Below, one piece after another: positions 27,121 through 37,053 of a stretch of DNA of 64,000 nt. Origin of the DNA: Aquimarina aquimarini (lineage in GTDB: Bacteria > Bacteroidota > Bacteroidia > Flavobacteriales > Flavobacteriaceae); contig NZ_OMKE01000005.1 in NCBI RefSeq assembly GCF_900299535.1, positions 90,905 through 154,904 on the forward strand, read 5' to 3'. Made by a program: the position numbers and the translations under genes. The notes below the pieces were generated by a model. It saw only the letters and a list, made by a program, of their open reading frames with translations, was not told where the DNA came from and did no database searches. Position 1 is the first letter of the stretch; each line of letters starts with the position of its first letter.

Positions 27121-28170
27121 TTAAATAATTAACATTGCATCTCCATATGAGTAAAACTTATATTTCTCTTTTACCGCTTCTTCATAAGCTTCTTTGATAA
27201 AATCATGTCCTGCAAATGCTGAAACCATCATTAACAAAGTAGACTTAGGTGTATGAAAATTAGTAATCATACAGTTTGCAATACTAAAATCATATGGGGG
27301 GAATATAAATTTGTTTGTCCACCCTCTAAATTCATTTAATGTTCTATCTGAAGAAACAGAGCTTTCTAAAGCTCTCATAACGGTTGTTCCTACCGCACAT
27401 ATTTTTCTTTTACTAGAAATTCCATTATTTATAACATCGGCAGCATGAGCAGTTACATATGCTTCTTCACTATCCATTTTATGTTTAGACAGATCTTCTA
27501 CTTCTACTGGATTAAATGTTCCTAAACCAACATGTAATGTAATTTCTGCAAAATCCACTCCTTTAATTTCTAACCTTTTCATCAGGTGTTTAGAAAAATG
27601 AAGCCCCGCTGTTGGAGCTGCTACAGCTCCTTCATTCTTTGCATATATGGTTTGATATCTCTCTTCATCTTCTGGTTCTGTATCTCTTTTTATATACTTT
27701 GGCAAAGGTGTTTCTCCTAGGTCATTCAATTTTTGTCTGAATTCATCATAAGAACCATCGTATAAAAAACGTAAGGTACGCCCTCTTGATGTTGTATTAT
27801 CGATCACCTCAGCAACTAAACTTTCGTCATCGCCAAAGTACAGTTTATTTCCTATACGTATCTTTCTAGCAGGATCAACAAGTACATCCCAAAGACGTGT
27901 TTCAGAATTTAATTCACGTAATAAAAACACTTCAATCCTAGCTCCTGTTTTCTCTTTGTTACCATATAGCCTAGCAGGGAAAACCTTGGTATTATTCACC
28001 ACCATTACATCATTTGGATCAAAATAATCGATAAGATCTTTAAACTGTTTATGCTCTATGGTTTGATTTTTTCTATCAAGAACCATCAATCGAGATTCAT
28101 CTCTGTTTTCCGCTGGATATTCAGCTAATAAATCTTGTGGAAGATCAAAATTGAAATGTGATAACTTCAT
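27121..28170 (-). CDS. queA: QueA, S-adenosylmethionine:tRNA ribosyltransferase-isomerase
   Basis: Makes epoxyqueuosine in tRNA anticodons by transferring the ribosyl moiety of SAM to preQ1. The protein is 349 residues from ATG 28170 ([19 protein letters not shown], the family N-terminus); a longer frame to 28224 would need a TTG and lies across the promoter. Signatures: [32 protein letters not shown], the C-terminal [19 protein letters not shown]. It is transcribed alone, with a promoter at 28193-28224 and a terminator at 27066-27098. Confidence 0.95.
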   Translation of the reverse strand: MKLSHFNFDLPQDLLAEYPAENRDESRLMVLDRKNQTIEHKQFKDLIDYFDPNDVMVVNNTKVFPARLYGNKEKTGARIEVFLLRELNSETRLWDVLVDPARKIRIGNKLYFGDDESLVAEVIDNTTSRGRTLRFLYDGSYDEFRQKLNDLGETPLPKYIKRDTEPEDEERYQTIYAKNEGAVAAPTAGLHFSKHLMKRLEIKGVDFAEITLHVGLGTFNPVEVEDLSKHKMDSEEAYVTAHAADVINNGISSKRKICAVGTTVMRALESSVSSDRTLNEFRGWTNKFIFPPYDFSIANCMITNFHTPKSTLLMMVSAFAGHDFIKEAYEEAVKEKYKFYSYGDAMLII

Positions 28171-28192
28171 TCGTATTTTTTTTTTGAAGATG

Positions 28193-28224
28193 CAAATATA
28201 CAATCTTGCAACATGGGTTGTCAA
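28193..28224 (-). promoter_or_regulatory. queA promoter
   Basis: On the minus strand TTGACA (TTG at 28224-28222) is followed after 21 bases by TATATTTG at 28200-28193. Both elements match the Bacteroidota consensus. The inferred start is near 28187, about 17 bases before the queA ATG. Confidence 0.75.
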
Positions 28225-28332
28225 GTAATTTGGTATATATTTATAAGGATAAGTGCATTGTTTTCAATTATTAGATAAAAATTAGCCCATCATACTTAGG
28301 CTCTTATTGACAAATCCTACTTCTCTTTCTTT

Positions 28333-29559
28333 TTAAACTTCTGTTACCTCAAAGCCTATTTTATGTAAGTCTGACCAAAAATCTGGATACGATTTTGAAA
28401 CTACTTCTGCTTCTTCTATATAAAATTGAGTTCTAAGTGCTAAAGGGGCAAATGCCATCGCCATTCTATGATCATTATATGTTGCTATAGTAACATCTTT
28501 GTTTATTGAATTTGATGGTTCTAACCTAAGTGAATCTTCTGTCACATCAATCTTTCCTCCTAATTTTTCAATTTCTGTTTTTAGCGCTTCTAATCTATCT
28601 GTTTCTTTTATTTTTAGAGTATGTAGACCTGTAAGATAGCATCCTATCCCTAATCCAAAACAGGTCACTGCAACTGTTTGAGCTATATCAGGCGAATTAG
28701 AAAGATCTAATTCTTCCTGAAATCCTAGGGCTGTATCTGATACTTTTGTTAAGGTAATTCTATCTTCTGAAAAAGTTGTCTGAACACCAAGACTACGGTA
28801 TATCTCTGCTAATTTTGCATCTCCCTGGTAGCTTTCTTTTTTATAACTTCCTATAGTTACTGAACCTTTTTTTGACAACGCAACAATACTATAATAATAC
28901 GATGCAGAACTCCAATCTGACTCTACCACTACAGTTCTTGGTGATACTTTTTTGTACGGCTCTATTACAATTGTATTATTCTCAAAAACACCAGATATTC
29001 CTACATCTCTCAATAAACTTAAGGTCATATTAATATAAGGAACAGAAGTAACTTTTCCTTCTAATAAAATTTTTAATCCTTTTGGTAAAGAAGCTGCAAT
29101 CAACATCAATGCAGAAATATACTGACTACTTACATTTGCTTTTAAAGAAACTGTATTTACCTGGGGGCTCCTTCCTTGAATTCTAATAGGTGGATACCCG
29201 AACTTGTTTTCATACTTTATATCACATCCTAATTGTTGGAGTGCCTCAACCAAAATTTTTATTGGTCTTTCTTTCATTCTCTGACTTCCTGTCAACACTG
29301 TTTCTCTACCTTGTTTTACAGCAAAATATGCTGTAAGAAAACGCATAGCTGTTCCTGCATGATGAATATCGACCAACTCTTCATTAGTTTTCAATGCTTT
29401 TTGCATCACTTCTGAATCATCACTATTGGATATATTTTCTATGTCTATATCTTCAAACAATGCTTGTAAAATCAACAACCTATTACTTTCACTTTTTGAT
29501 CCTGTAATCTGTAATGTACTATCCTTTATATTAGAAATATATTTTAACTGCAAATTCAT
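28333..29559 (-). CDS. aroA: AroA, 3-phosphoshikimate 1-carboxyvinyltransferase (EPSP synthase)
   Basis: Sixth step of the shikimate pathway: joins shikimate-3-phosphate and phosphoenolpyruvate. The 408-residue protein has KSESNRLLIL near residue 22, the DIHHAGTAMRFLTAYFA region, DLSNSPDIAQT and LKIKETDRLEAL, and YNDHRMAMAFAPLAL near the end. The first motif starts TGSKSESNR, and the usual LPGSKSxSNR form is a little divergent. The start is ATG at 29559, one base after the stop of the small membrane protein, so it is the last gene of a tight operon that begins at dtd. Confidence 0.93.
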   Translation of the reverse strand: MNLQLKYISNIKDSTLQITGSKSESNRLLILQALFEDIDIENISNSDDSEVMQKALKTNEELVDIHHAGTAMRFLTAYFAVKQGRETVLTGSQRMKERPIKILVEALQQLGCDIKYENKFGYPPIRIQGRSPQVNTVSLKANVSSQYISALMLIAASLPKGLKILLEGKVTSVPYINMTLSLLRDVGISGVFENNTIVIEPYKKVSPRTVVVESDWSSASYYYSIVALSKKGSVTIGSYKKESYQGDAKLAEIYRSLGVQTTFSEDRITLTKVSDTALGFQEELDLSNSPDIAQTVAVTCFGLGIGCYLTGLHTLKIKETDRLEALKTEIEKLGGKIDVTEDSLRLEPSNSINKDVTIATYNDHRMAMAFAPLALRTQFYIEEAEVVSKSYPDFWSDLHKIGFEVTEV

Positions 29560-29560
29560 A

Positions 29561-29815
29561 TTATCGATTTGATTTACGTTTTCTTAATTCAAAATAATAT
29601 CCCATTATCATCCCATAGGCCAACCCCCCAACAATTCTAGATAATAGATATCTCATCCATATTCCATTATTAATCCTTTCGTTCACAAAAACATCCAAAC
29701 CTAGCGTGCCATATTGCATAAAATATTCTATAACACTAAAGATAATCATAAACCCAATCCCTATAAAACATACGGATTGCCAATATTTTTTGGATGAGAG
29801 TATTGCTGTAAACAT
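29561..29815 (-). CDS. Small membrane protein of unknown function
   Basis: 84 residues with two or three hydrophobic segments (about 13-33, and about 52-73 containing VGGLAYGMIMGYY), ending in a basic tail ELRKRKSNR. The ATG overlaps the stop of the MazG-like gene by one base (TAATG), and the stop is one base from aroA, so it is embedded in an operon and very likely translated. No family is recognised. Confidence 0.7.
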   Translation of the reverse strand: MFTAILSSKKYWQSVCFIGIGFMIIFSVIEYFMQYGTLGLDVFVNERINNGIWMRYLLSRIVGGLAYGMIMGYYFELRKRKSNR

Positions 29816-30141
29816 TATTTTAATTTTTCATTATTATGATGACGATCATGATCTCTTTTTGTTTTGATATCTAGCTTTTTATCAAAAGCTTCCTGAAGAT
29901 TAATTCCTGTCTGATTTGCTAAACACAGTACTACAAACATTACATCTGCCAGTTCTTCTCCCAGGTCCTTATTTTTATCACTTTCTTTTTCACTTTGCTC
30001 TCCATAACGTCGAGCAATAATCCTAGCCACCTCACCTACTTCTTCTGTAAGCTGCGCCATATTTGTTAATTCATTAAAATATCGTACCCCATGATTTTTG
30101 ATCCAATCATCTACAGCACGTTGTGCATCTTGAATATTCAT
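29815..30141 (-). CDS. MazG-like nucleotide pyrophosphohydrolase
   Basis: 108-residue all-alpha NTP pyrophosphatase, probably house-cleaning of non-canonical or excess nucleotides. The metal-binding pattern is seen in LTEEVGEVARI (about 30-40, the EExxE type motif) and in LGEELADVMFVVLCLANQ (about 62-79, the ExxD half). Length and pattern fit the MazG-like/dCTPase group. It is two bases from the upstream DUF3857 gene. Confidence 0.87.
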   Translation of the reverse strand: MNIQDAQRAVDDWIKNHGVRYFNELTNMAQLTEEVGEVARIIARRYGEQSEKESDKNKDLGEELADVMFVVLCLANQTGINLQEAFDKKLDIKTKRDHDRHHNNEKLK

Positions 30142-30143
30142 AA

Positions 30144-32174
30144 TTATATTTTTTTCAGAACTAGATGTTCATTTTCTTTTTCTACAAGCTTACTATAAAA
30201 TTCCTTAAGAGTAGGATAATACTCAACAGAAATTAAAGCTCTATTTATTTTTTCTGTTACTTTTATCTGTATTGTATTATTTGTTACGGATGACATAAAA
30301 TAAAATTCGCCTAAACCTTCTGGCATTTTTATTCTCTCAGATTTAAGGGACTCTACCACTTCATAACCTTCTGGAATTTTAATATTCAAAATATAGCTAT
30401 TAGAATATCCAAAAGCAAAATCTACAGGATATTTTCGATCTTCTGATTTAAATACATTTATCTTACTTTTAAGAAACAACATTGGAGCAAAAAACATCTC
30501 TCCTTCTATCATTTCAACTTGGTCATCTAAAGAAAACTCAAAACTTTCACTAACTCCTTTTCCCAATTTATCAGTCCCTTTCAGGTGATAATTCTCTACT
30601 TCTAATATATCATATTTATCTTGAATCCGCTTTTTATTGGTTTCGATATCTTTACCTCCATGATTTGTTCTAAACTCATGTGCTAAATAATGCGTGTGAC
30701 GCATATTCAACTTACCATTTACATTTCCTTTATCATCAATCTCATAATTTACACTATATTGATTTACAGAATTCTTTTTAGGTCTCAGGTTAAGAGATTG
30801 AGAAGCTCCATTTTTTGCAATTACTCTTGCCATGCCTTGTATCACTCTATTTGGCAATACATTTGGAAAACCATATGGATCAGTTCCATCTAAATACAAA
30901 ATTTTACCATCTGGAAACTTTACCCTAGTAATTACATAATTAAATCCATCTAATGTAGGAAACAAAGAGATCAACCTATCACTTGTACTTACTAACACTG
31001 GATTTGCCTCTAATTTTGCGTAGTTAAGCATTGCAGTAAGCATTATATTTATTTCTGCGGCATTACCTGTTCCATCTTTATATGCTTTTTTGACACCTTT
31101 ATCTGTATACACATTGGCTTTTCCATTCCAAGCCATTTTTTTCTTCACAAACCCATACACCAAAGCTGCCCTTTCTACAGGATTCACTACTCCTTTTATC
31201 AATTTATCTAAATCTTCTTTAAAATACCCTTCTCTCTTTAATTCATCTCCAAACTTAGTACTTTGATATATTTCTTTTGTTACATCTCCCCATGTGGTAG
31301 AATAATTTTTTATTGCTCCATTTGGAAATTTTGTATATTCTAATTCATACACTATAGAGGAAATATAGTTACTAAAATTTCCTGCATAAGGTTCTTTTTT
31401 AAAAGCAGGAACGTTATTATTATCTACAGAATTAACATTGATAACATAATCTAATGTACTATTTGAATATGAGGTTTTAGCAGGACCTGTTCTTAGATTA
31501 TACCCACCTTCTCTTTGTTTATTTACAAAATTAATTTTACCATTACGTTTAGATTCTTTTATTTTTATTGGCAGATATCCAACTGTTCGCTTTTTAAAAT
31601 TAAAATATTCTGGAGTTTCTACTTTTACTGATATTTTTTTGATTGGAATATCATACTGCAAATACACTCTATCTATATAAAAATAAAAGGGAGAAGTAAT
31701 TCTATATTTATATTCTACTACAGAACCTTCTTTCAAAGAAGGCATTGTAAATTTTGTTACATTTTTATATTCTGAAAACTCTTCTTCAAAAACACCTTCT
31801 TTTTTTAGTTTGGTAGTTACTAACTTTCCATTTACTATACTGTGCGTAATCCCTTTTATACCTGTTACCTTTTCCTTACCACTCCTATTTTTGTATAAGT
31901 ATATTTTTTCGGTGGCATTTTCATATCCTTCTTTATTATATAGTTTTATTCTCTTAAATACTTCTGTAATTACCTCAAAACCATCTACACTATTATACTC
32001 AAAACTTACACGTTTATTCTCATACAAAACAACAGCATTTGCAGAACTATCCTCTGTATAAATAGTTTCTATTAACTCTTCTTTAGAGACTTTTCCAAAT
32101 TTATATTCTTGTGCGTAACTAATTGTTGAAAAAACAAAAAACACACTAACTATTAATATTTTTATTGTTTTCAT
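30144..32174 (-). CDS. DUF3857/transglutaminase-like exported protein (first of two paralogues)
   Basis: 676 residues with a signal peptide (about 1-21, ending ISYAQ), a DUF3857 domain (about 50-240), a transglutaminase-like core (about 265-420) and a C-terminal beta domain. The transglutaminase part has DGTGNAAEINIMLTAMLNYA where active members usually have a catalytic cysteine (GDCKDxA), so the cysteine appears replaced by asparagine, and the domain may be inactive. The next gene is a paralogue of similar design. It probably sits in the periplasm. It is two bases upstream of the MazG-like gene. Confidence 0.82.
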   Translation of the reverse strand: MKTIKILIVSVFFVFSTISYAQEYKFGKVSKEELIETIYTEDSSANAVVLYENKRVSFEYNSVDGFEVITEVFKRIKLYNKEGYENATEKIYLYKNRSGKEKVTGIKGITHSIVNGKLVTTKLKKEGVFEEEFSEYKNVTKFTMPSLKEGSVVEYKYRITSPFYFYIDRVYLQYDIPIKKISVKVETPEYFNFKKRTVGYLPIKIKESKRNGKINFVNKQREGGYNLRTGPAKTSYSNSTLDYVINVNSVDNNNVPAFKKEPYAGNFSNYISSIVYELEYTKFPNGAIKNYSTTWGDVTKEIYQSTKFGDELKREGYFKEDLDKLIKGVVNPVERAALVYGFVKKKMAWNGKANVYTDKGVKKAYKDGTGNAAEINIMLTAMLNYAKLEANPVLVSTSDRLISLFPTLDGFNYVITRVKFPDGKILYLDGTDPYGFPNVLPNRVIQGMARVIAKNGASQSLNLRPKKNSVNQYSVNYEIDDKGNVNGKLNMRHTHYLAHEFRTNHGGKDIETNKKRIQDKYDILEVENYHLKGTDKLGKGVSESFEFSLDDQVEMIEGEMFFAPMLFLKSKINVFKSEDRKYPVDFAFGYSNSYILNIKIPEGYEVVESLKSERIKMPEGLGEFYFMSSVTNNTIQIKVTEKINRALISVEYYPTLKEFYSKLVEKENEHLVLKKI

Positions 32175-32196
32175 TATTATTATTGGTTCTTATATT

Positions 32197-34110
32197 TTAT
32201 ACTTGTTTAAGTACTATTTTTGATTTGTCTATTTTTTTAATTTCAGTTCTAAACTTCCTATATTCTTCATATTTCTCCTTTGAAAAAGTGCCATCAATGA
32301 TTTTCAAAAACCGTTTAAACTTAATTTGTTTATCATTAATTTTTTGAAGTTCATAACTATATTTTCCAAATTCAGTTTCTATTGTTGTTGTTTCTACCAA
32401 GCTTCCTACTTGATACCCTTTGGGCAGATTAATGATATATTCATCTATATTTGTGTATCCCCTTGATATCACTAAAGATGTTTTTCTAACTTCATACTTT
32501 GGTAAGTTGCTTTGATCCTTGCTGAAAAAATTTGGAGAAAATAACAAACGGCTTCCTACTTTTTTTATACATGTATTACACAATACGTCTATTTCTTCTG
32601 TAAATTCAACTATATCTTTATCATCAGTCAACTCTATACCTCTTATTTCCAATCCATTGATATAACCCCAATACTTTTTATAATATAATTTTTGATCTTT
32701 TGGTGTTTCAAACTGAACTCCATAATTCCAATCATACTCAAGACCTTTCGATATTCTTTTGATAGTTGTAGACATTGATTTATCTACTCCTAGATCAATG
32801 GTTGCTGCTGTATATAGTGTATTTTCTTCAGGCTCATATTTTTTAGTTCTTTTAATCTCTCCTCCTTCAGGTGTAATAACCAACACCTCTCTATTATCTG
32901 TAAAACTACCTATAAAATTAAATGGCTTTGTCTGGCTAGTACACTCCAACCAAAGGTCTTCTTCTTGATTTGGAATATTAAGTATTGCATGATTTCCTTG
33001 CATTGATGCAAATTCAGAATCGATATCTCTTCTCTCTTTTGCATATACAACAGTATAATATGATGTTATATCCTGACTATCTAATAGTGCCATAGTATAG
33101 TTGGTCAAAGCTTTACAATCACCATACCCTAATCTATCAACATCACTTGCTAAAAACGGCTTCCACCCTCCTATACCCAATTGCACACTTATATATCTTG
33201 TTTTCTTCTGCACATATTCATAAATTAACTTAGCTTTTTCTTTCTTTGTCTTCACACCCGAAACCAACTTATTTATTTCTACAATAGTTTTTGGAGGTAA
33301 TTCACCTCTACCTGATATTAGTTTATCATATTGCCATTTACCCATAGACTTCCAATCTATAGCTGCTCCTTCTACTCCTTCTAATGAAAACTTATTTAAT
33401 GCTATTTTAACCATAGGTACTATATCATAATAATCTGGTCCTAACACTTCAGCTTGCTTGGCTGAAACATCTGAAATAACATATTCAATTGCCTGAGGTG
33501 TCTTATTTTTGCTTATCTGATATCCTTCAAAGCTTGTTTCTTTGAATCGAATAGGAATGTTTTCTGAATTTAAAATTTTATATTTCGACTTTTCAACACT
33601 CAATCTAAAATTTGAAACAGGAAGCCAAGGTCGTATAAACGCTGTCGAAGAGCTTTCTATTTCACTCTCAAACAACAGTGTATAGGGGTAACTAATTGGA
33701 GTATGCTCAAAGTATTTTATTCTATCGTCTCTTGCTAAAGAATTATTATCATATACACTTCTGTCTTTGAAATCATGTTTTTTATATTTTTTTATTTCCT
33801 TTCCATATCTATCATAGACTACAGCTTCTAGTTTTTTTATTTTTAACGTTGGGCTATATCCTTCATAAAAATCGGCATGTTTATTTCCGTATTTATTAAG
33901 AACAGTAACTACTCTTTTTGTTTTTACAATTATCGTATTAATTGATTTAATATTAATAATAACTTCTTCTGAACGTACTATAGCATTAGCTTGATCTGTA
34001 AGTGTAGAATCAAGAACTACAGATTGAAATGTATTATTTTTTTGAGCATTAGTTGTGACCACACTAGATAATAGTGTAATTACTAAAACTAATTGTATTT
34101 TTATTTTCAT
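32197..34110 (-). CDS. DUF3857/transglutaminase-like exported protein (second paralogue, cysteine retained)
   Basis: 637 residues from ATG 34110 (MKIKIQLVLVITLLSS, signal peptide ending TTNAQ). The longer frame to 34221 is an extension into the dtd gene and lacks a reason to be used. Domains: DUF3857 (about 40-230), transglutaminase core (about 250-400) with GIGGWKPFLASDVDRLGYGD followed by CKALTNYTMALL, which retains the catalytic cysteine, then a C-terminal beta region. Compared with its downstream neighbour, it looks like the active copy. It is separated by 22 bases from that gene and 19 from dtd. Confidence 0.84.
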   Translation of the reverse strand: MKIKIQLVLVITLLSSVVTTNAQKNNTFQSVVLDSTLTDQANAIVRSEEVIINIKSINTIIVKTKRVVTVLNKYGNKHADFYEGYSPTLKIKKLEAVVYDRYGKEIKKYKKHDFKDRSVYDNNSLARDDRIKYFEHTPISYPYTLLFESEIESSSTAFIRPWLPVSNFRLSVEKSKYKILNSENIPIRFKETSFEGYQISKNKTPQAIEYVISDVSAKQAEVLGPDYYDIVPMVKIALNKFSLEGVEGAAIDWKSMGKWQYDKLISGRGELPPKTIVEINKLVSGVKTKKEKAKLIYEYVQKKTRYISVQLGIGGWKPFLASDVDRLGYGDCKALTNYTMALLDSQDITSYYTVVYAKERRDIDSEFASMQGNHAILNIPNQEEDLWLECTSQTKPFNFIGSFTDNREVLVITPEGGEIKRTKKYEPEENTLYTAATIDLGVDKSMSTTIKRISKGLEYDWNYGVQFETPKDQKLYYKKYWGYINGLEIRGIELTDDKDIVEFTEEIDVLCNTCIKKVGSRLLFSPNFFSKDQSNLPKYEVRKTSLVISRGYTNIDEYIINLPKGYQVGSLVETTTIETEFGKYSYELQKINDKQIKFKRFLKIIDGTFSKEKYEEYRKFRTEIKKIDKSKIVLKQV

Positions 34111-34129
34111 AAACAAGATTATTTTATAA

Positions 34130-34582
34130 TCACTCTTTATTTTTTGTATCAATAATAATCGTAACTGGGCCATCATTGAGCAATGCAACCTGCATATCTG
34201 CACCAAATACACCTGTTCCAACTTTTTTTTCTAAATCAAACTCTAATTGTTTGACAAAATTCTCATATAACGAAATAGCTATCTTGGGTTTTGCTGCTTT
34301 AATATAACTAGGTCTATTCCCTTTTTTGGTACTGGCCTGTAATGTAAATTGACTAACAACTATGGCATCTCCATCACTATCGATCAAACTTTTATTCATT
34401 ACCCCATCCTCATCAGCAAATATTCTAAGTCTGGATATCTTTCCTGATAACCAATTGATATCTTCTTGAGAATCTTCTTCTTCTATCCCAACCAGAATGA
34501 GCAATCCTTGATTTATAGTTGAAATCACTTCACCTTCTACAGTAACCGAAGCTTCTGATACTCTCTGAATTACAGCTCTCAT
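34130..34582 (-). CDS. dtd: Dtd, D-aminoacyl-tRNA deacylase
   Basis: Hydrolyses D-amino acids (and glycine) mischarged on tRNA. The 150-residue protein begins MRAVIQRVSEASVTVEG, and has the SQFTL motif (about 77-81) and the Gly-cisPro motif in LNDGPVTI near residue 139. All are standard. The ATG is at 34582. It appears to head the operon that runs through the two DUF3857 genes, the MazG-like gene, the small membrane gene and aroA. Confidence 0.95.
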   Translation of the reverse strand: MRAVIQRVSEASVTVEGEVISTINQGLLILVGIEEEDSQEDINWLSGKISRLRIFADEDGVMNKSLIDSDGDAIVVSQFTLQASTKKGNRPSYIKAAKPKIAISLYENFVKQLEFDLEKKVGTGVFGADMQVALLNDGPVTIIIDTKNKE

Positions 34583-34655
34583 TTATTATTTACAATTTAA
34601 ATACAGTTTTACACACATATAGAGTCCTAATTAGTAAATACCTCTTCTATTTATT

Positions 34656-35843
34656 TTAAAAAATCGTATACCCTAATATTACAGATAAGCCATTGTATTT
34701 AGAATCCCAAAACAAATAGTTTCTCAACACAGTTCTGTTTGTTTGATATTTAAATTCTACACTATATTTATCATCATATTTGTATCCAATACCAAAAGCT
34801 ACATTATTCCCTGATTTAATATCAATTTCGCTTCCCAAATTATCACTTATTGTAGAATCATAACTAAAGCCTAAAACATACGATCCATTAACAAAAAATT
34901 TGGAATCATCATTTAGAAAAAGATAATGTCTAATTCCAAAAGGAAGTTCAATTGTCTTATAATCAACTTTAAAGACACGCTCTGTATTTTCTTTTTCTGA
35001 TTTAAAATATTGATAAGCTGGTTCAATTATAATAGCCCACTTATTTTTATTAAACGGCATAATAAATTCGGCTTCTACTCCCAGTCTAAACCCTAACTCA
35101 TTCCCAAAATCAGAACTCAACCTATCATCAAGACTATTACTAATTGATAAAGAAGAATTATTAATCCCAGGCCTTAAGGTCAAATTAAAAAAATCCTTTT
35201 TTTGTTTTGCAAAAACAACAGCCTCTCCATTATTACATTCATTATACTTTAAAAATCTCTTTACTAAATCACTCTTCTTATAACCTATATTTTCAAATTC
35301 CTTAATCTTATCATCTTCACACTTTATATTATTCCACAGCTGTTGCTTAAATTCGTTATTAGTTCCCATTTTACCACTAGACGCCCAATATTTTTTAAAA
35401 ACTAACGGTTTAACCTTTGAAATATCTATACTATAAAAATATCTTTTGAGACTTTTACTCTCATATGAATACAATTTCGCTTTGCCCTCTACCAATACTT
35501 TCAAAAAAACTTCTTCTTTTTCAAATACTGGTTTTTTTACATTACTTAATTGATTAATATTTATACTCGATCGATCGATATTAACATTACGCTTGATATA
35601 CTTAGATTGTCCGTTAACACCAAATTCCTTAACTTTTTTTATACTTGCGCTTTGAGACTTATCATCGATTGACATCTTATACTCGAATTTTGTTGGATTA
35701 TTTTTCCAATCAATATTCTTAATCAAACAATTTATTTTTTCACTCGAATTATTAATATAATACCCCTCTTCATAAGAAATCTGGGAATAGCAATTGACAT
35801 TTAAAATTATAAATGCGATTACAATAAATACGTTTTTATTCAT
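34656..35843 (-). CDS. Outer membrane beta-barrel protein of unknown function
   Basis: 395 residues from ATG 35843 (MNKNVFIVIAFIILNVNCYSQ, a signal peptide). An N-terminal region (about 25-185, beta-rich, lysine-rich, unknown) is followed by a C-terminal barrel with alternating strands, ending NGLSVILGYTIF. It resembles the PorT/outer-membrane-beta-barrel class but no specific family is certain. It lies between rsgA and dtd. Confidence 0.7.
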   Translation of the reverse strand: MNKNVFIVIAFIILNVNCYSQISYEEGYYINNSSEKINCLIKNIDWKNNPTKFEYKMSIDDKSQSASIKKVKEFGVNGQSKYIKRNVNIDRSSININQLSNVKKPVFEKEEVFLKVLVEGKAKLYSYESKSLKRYFYSIDISKVKPLVFKKYWASSGKMGTNNEFKQQLWNNIKCEDDKIKEFENIGYKKSDLVKRFLKYNECNNGEAVVFAKQKKDFFNLTLRPGINNSSLSISNSLDDRLSSDFGNELGFRLGVEAEFIMPFNKNKWAIIIEPAYQYFKSEKENTERVFKVDYKTIELPFGIRHYLFLNDDSKFFVNGSYVLGFSYDSTISDNLGSEIDIKSGNNVAFGIGYKYDDKYSVEFKYQTNRTVLRNYLFWDSKYNGLSVILGYTIF

Positions 35844-35885
35844 TTTGAGTTTATTAATTAATATCGCACAAGTATACAACCTAAG

Positions 35886-35904
35886 AGTTCCGAAAAACGG
35901 AACT
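35886..35904 (-). terminator. Hairpin between rsgA and the barrel gene
   Basis: AGTTCCG pairs with CGGAACT around an AAAAA loop (19 bases in all). It lies about 63 bases after the rsgA stop, and a T run follows it on the plus strand rather than on the transcribed strand. It is a plausible rsgA terminator, but the orientation evidence is weak. Confidence 0.45.
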
Positions 35905-35966
35905 GCTCATTTTTTTTATTTATTTTTTATATATTATGTGTAGAAAAATATCTATCCAGTGTATAA

Positions 35967-36917
35967 TCACTCCTCATCATAGTTATTTTTTCTATAATGT
36001 TCTTCTTCTCCTTCTAGGATTTGGAGGTAACTTTTATATCGTGACCATGCAATCTCCCCATTATCCAAAGCCTGTTTTACTGCACACTTTGGTTCATTGA
36101 TATGCAGACAGTTATTAAACTTACATTCTGATTTCAATTCAAAAAACTCAGGAAAATAATCTCCTAGTTCTTCTTTATCCATATCGACTACTCCAAATCC
36201 TTTTATTCCTGGCGTGTCAATAATTTGGGCATCAAAATCCAAATCAAACATTTCTGCAAACGTAGTAGTATGTTGCCCCTGTTGATGTTGATCACTTATT
36301 TCTGCAGTTTTCAAAGCTAATCCTGGTGCAATCGTATTTATCAAAGTAGATTTACCTACTCCGCTATGACCAGAAAACATACTTACCTTATCCTTCATCA
36401 CTGATTTTACCTTATCTACATTTTTTCCTGTCTTAGCAGAGATGCCAATACATTCATACCCAATTTTTCTATACAATGCTGCCAGATATTTTATCTCCAA
36501 CAATTCGTCATCTGTATAGGTATCTATTTTATTAAAAAGTAAAATCGCTTTAATACCATATGCTTCTGCTGTAACCAAAAATCGATCTATAAATGTAGTA
36601 TGAGTCGTAGGGTTGTTTAATGTTATTAATAAAAAAACAACATCAATATTAGAGGCAATGATATGTGTTTGCTTAGATAAATTAACAGATTTTCTTATGA
36701 TATAGTTCTGCCTTTCATGGATATACTCTATCACCCCCGTTTCTTGATCATTATTTAATTCTAATTTAAAATCTACAAGATCACCAACAGCAACAGGATT
36801 TGTGCTTTTGATCCCTTGGATTCTAAATTTTCCTTTTATACGACATTCATATGCCTTACCGCCATTTACTTTTACGGTATACCAACTTCCTGTAGATTTA
36901 TAAACGGTCCCTGTCAT
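35967..36917 (-). CDS. rsgA: RsgA, ribosome small-subunit-dependent GTPase
   Basis: Circularly permuted GTPase that helps late 30S maturation. The 316-residue protein has an N-terminal OB fold, then G4 (LLFNKIDTY), G1 (GHSGVGKSTLIN near residue 180) and G3 (DTPGIKGFG), in permuted order, and a C-terminal zinc motif CKFNNCLHINEPKC. All are as expected. The start is ATG at 36917. A CATCTTTG box at 36930-36923 is one mismatch from the -7 consensus and would give an almost leaderless transcript. Confidence 0.95.
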   Translation of the reverse strand: MTGTVYKSTGSWYTVKVNGGKAYECRIKGKFRIQGIKSTNPVAVGDLVDFKLELNNDQETGVIEYIHERQNYIIRKSVNLSKQTHIIASNIDVVFLLITLNNPTTHTTFIDRFLVTAEAYGIKAILLFNKIDTYTDDELLEIKYLAALYRKIGYECIGISAKTGKNVDKVKSVMKDKVSMFSGHSGVGKSTLINTIAPGLALKTAEISDQHQQGQHTTTFAEMFDLDFDAQIIDTPGIKGFGVVDMDKEELGDYFPEFFELKSECKFNNCLHINEPKCAVKQALDNGEIAWSRYKSYLQILEGEEEHYRKNNYDEE

Positions 36918-37053
36918 AAATACAAAGATGCGAATATTAATATTTTTGAAGGACCTATTTTTTTCTTAATTAAAAAAAACGTACTCTTATATTGTCTTTT
37001 TGGCACATTATTAGTTATAACGTTTACTACTTAATTTAATAACTCTATTTAAA

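Noticed and set aside
28171..28224. Longer N-terminus of queA
   Set aside because: It would need a TTG start within the -33 element, and the family starts at MKLSHF.
34111..34221. A longer N-terminus for the second DUF3857 protein
   Set aside because: The extra residues lie inside dtd and precede a clear signal peptide at 34110.
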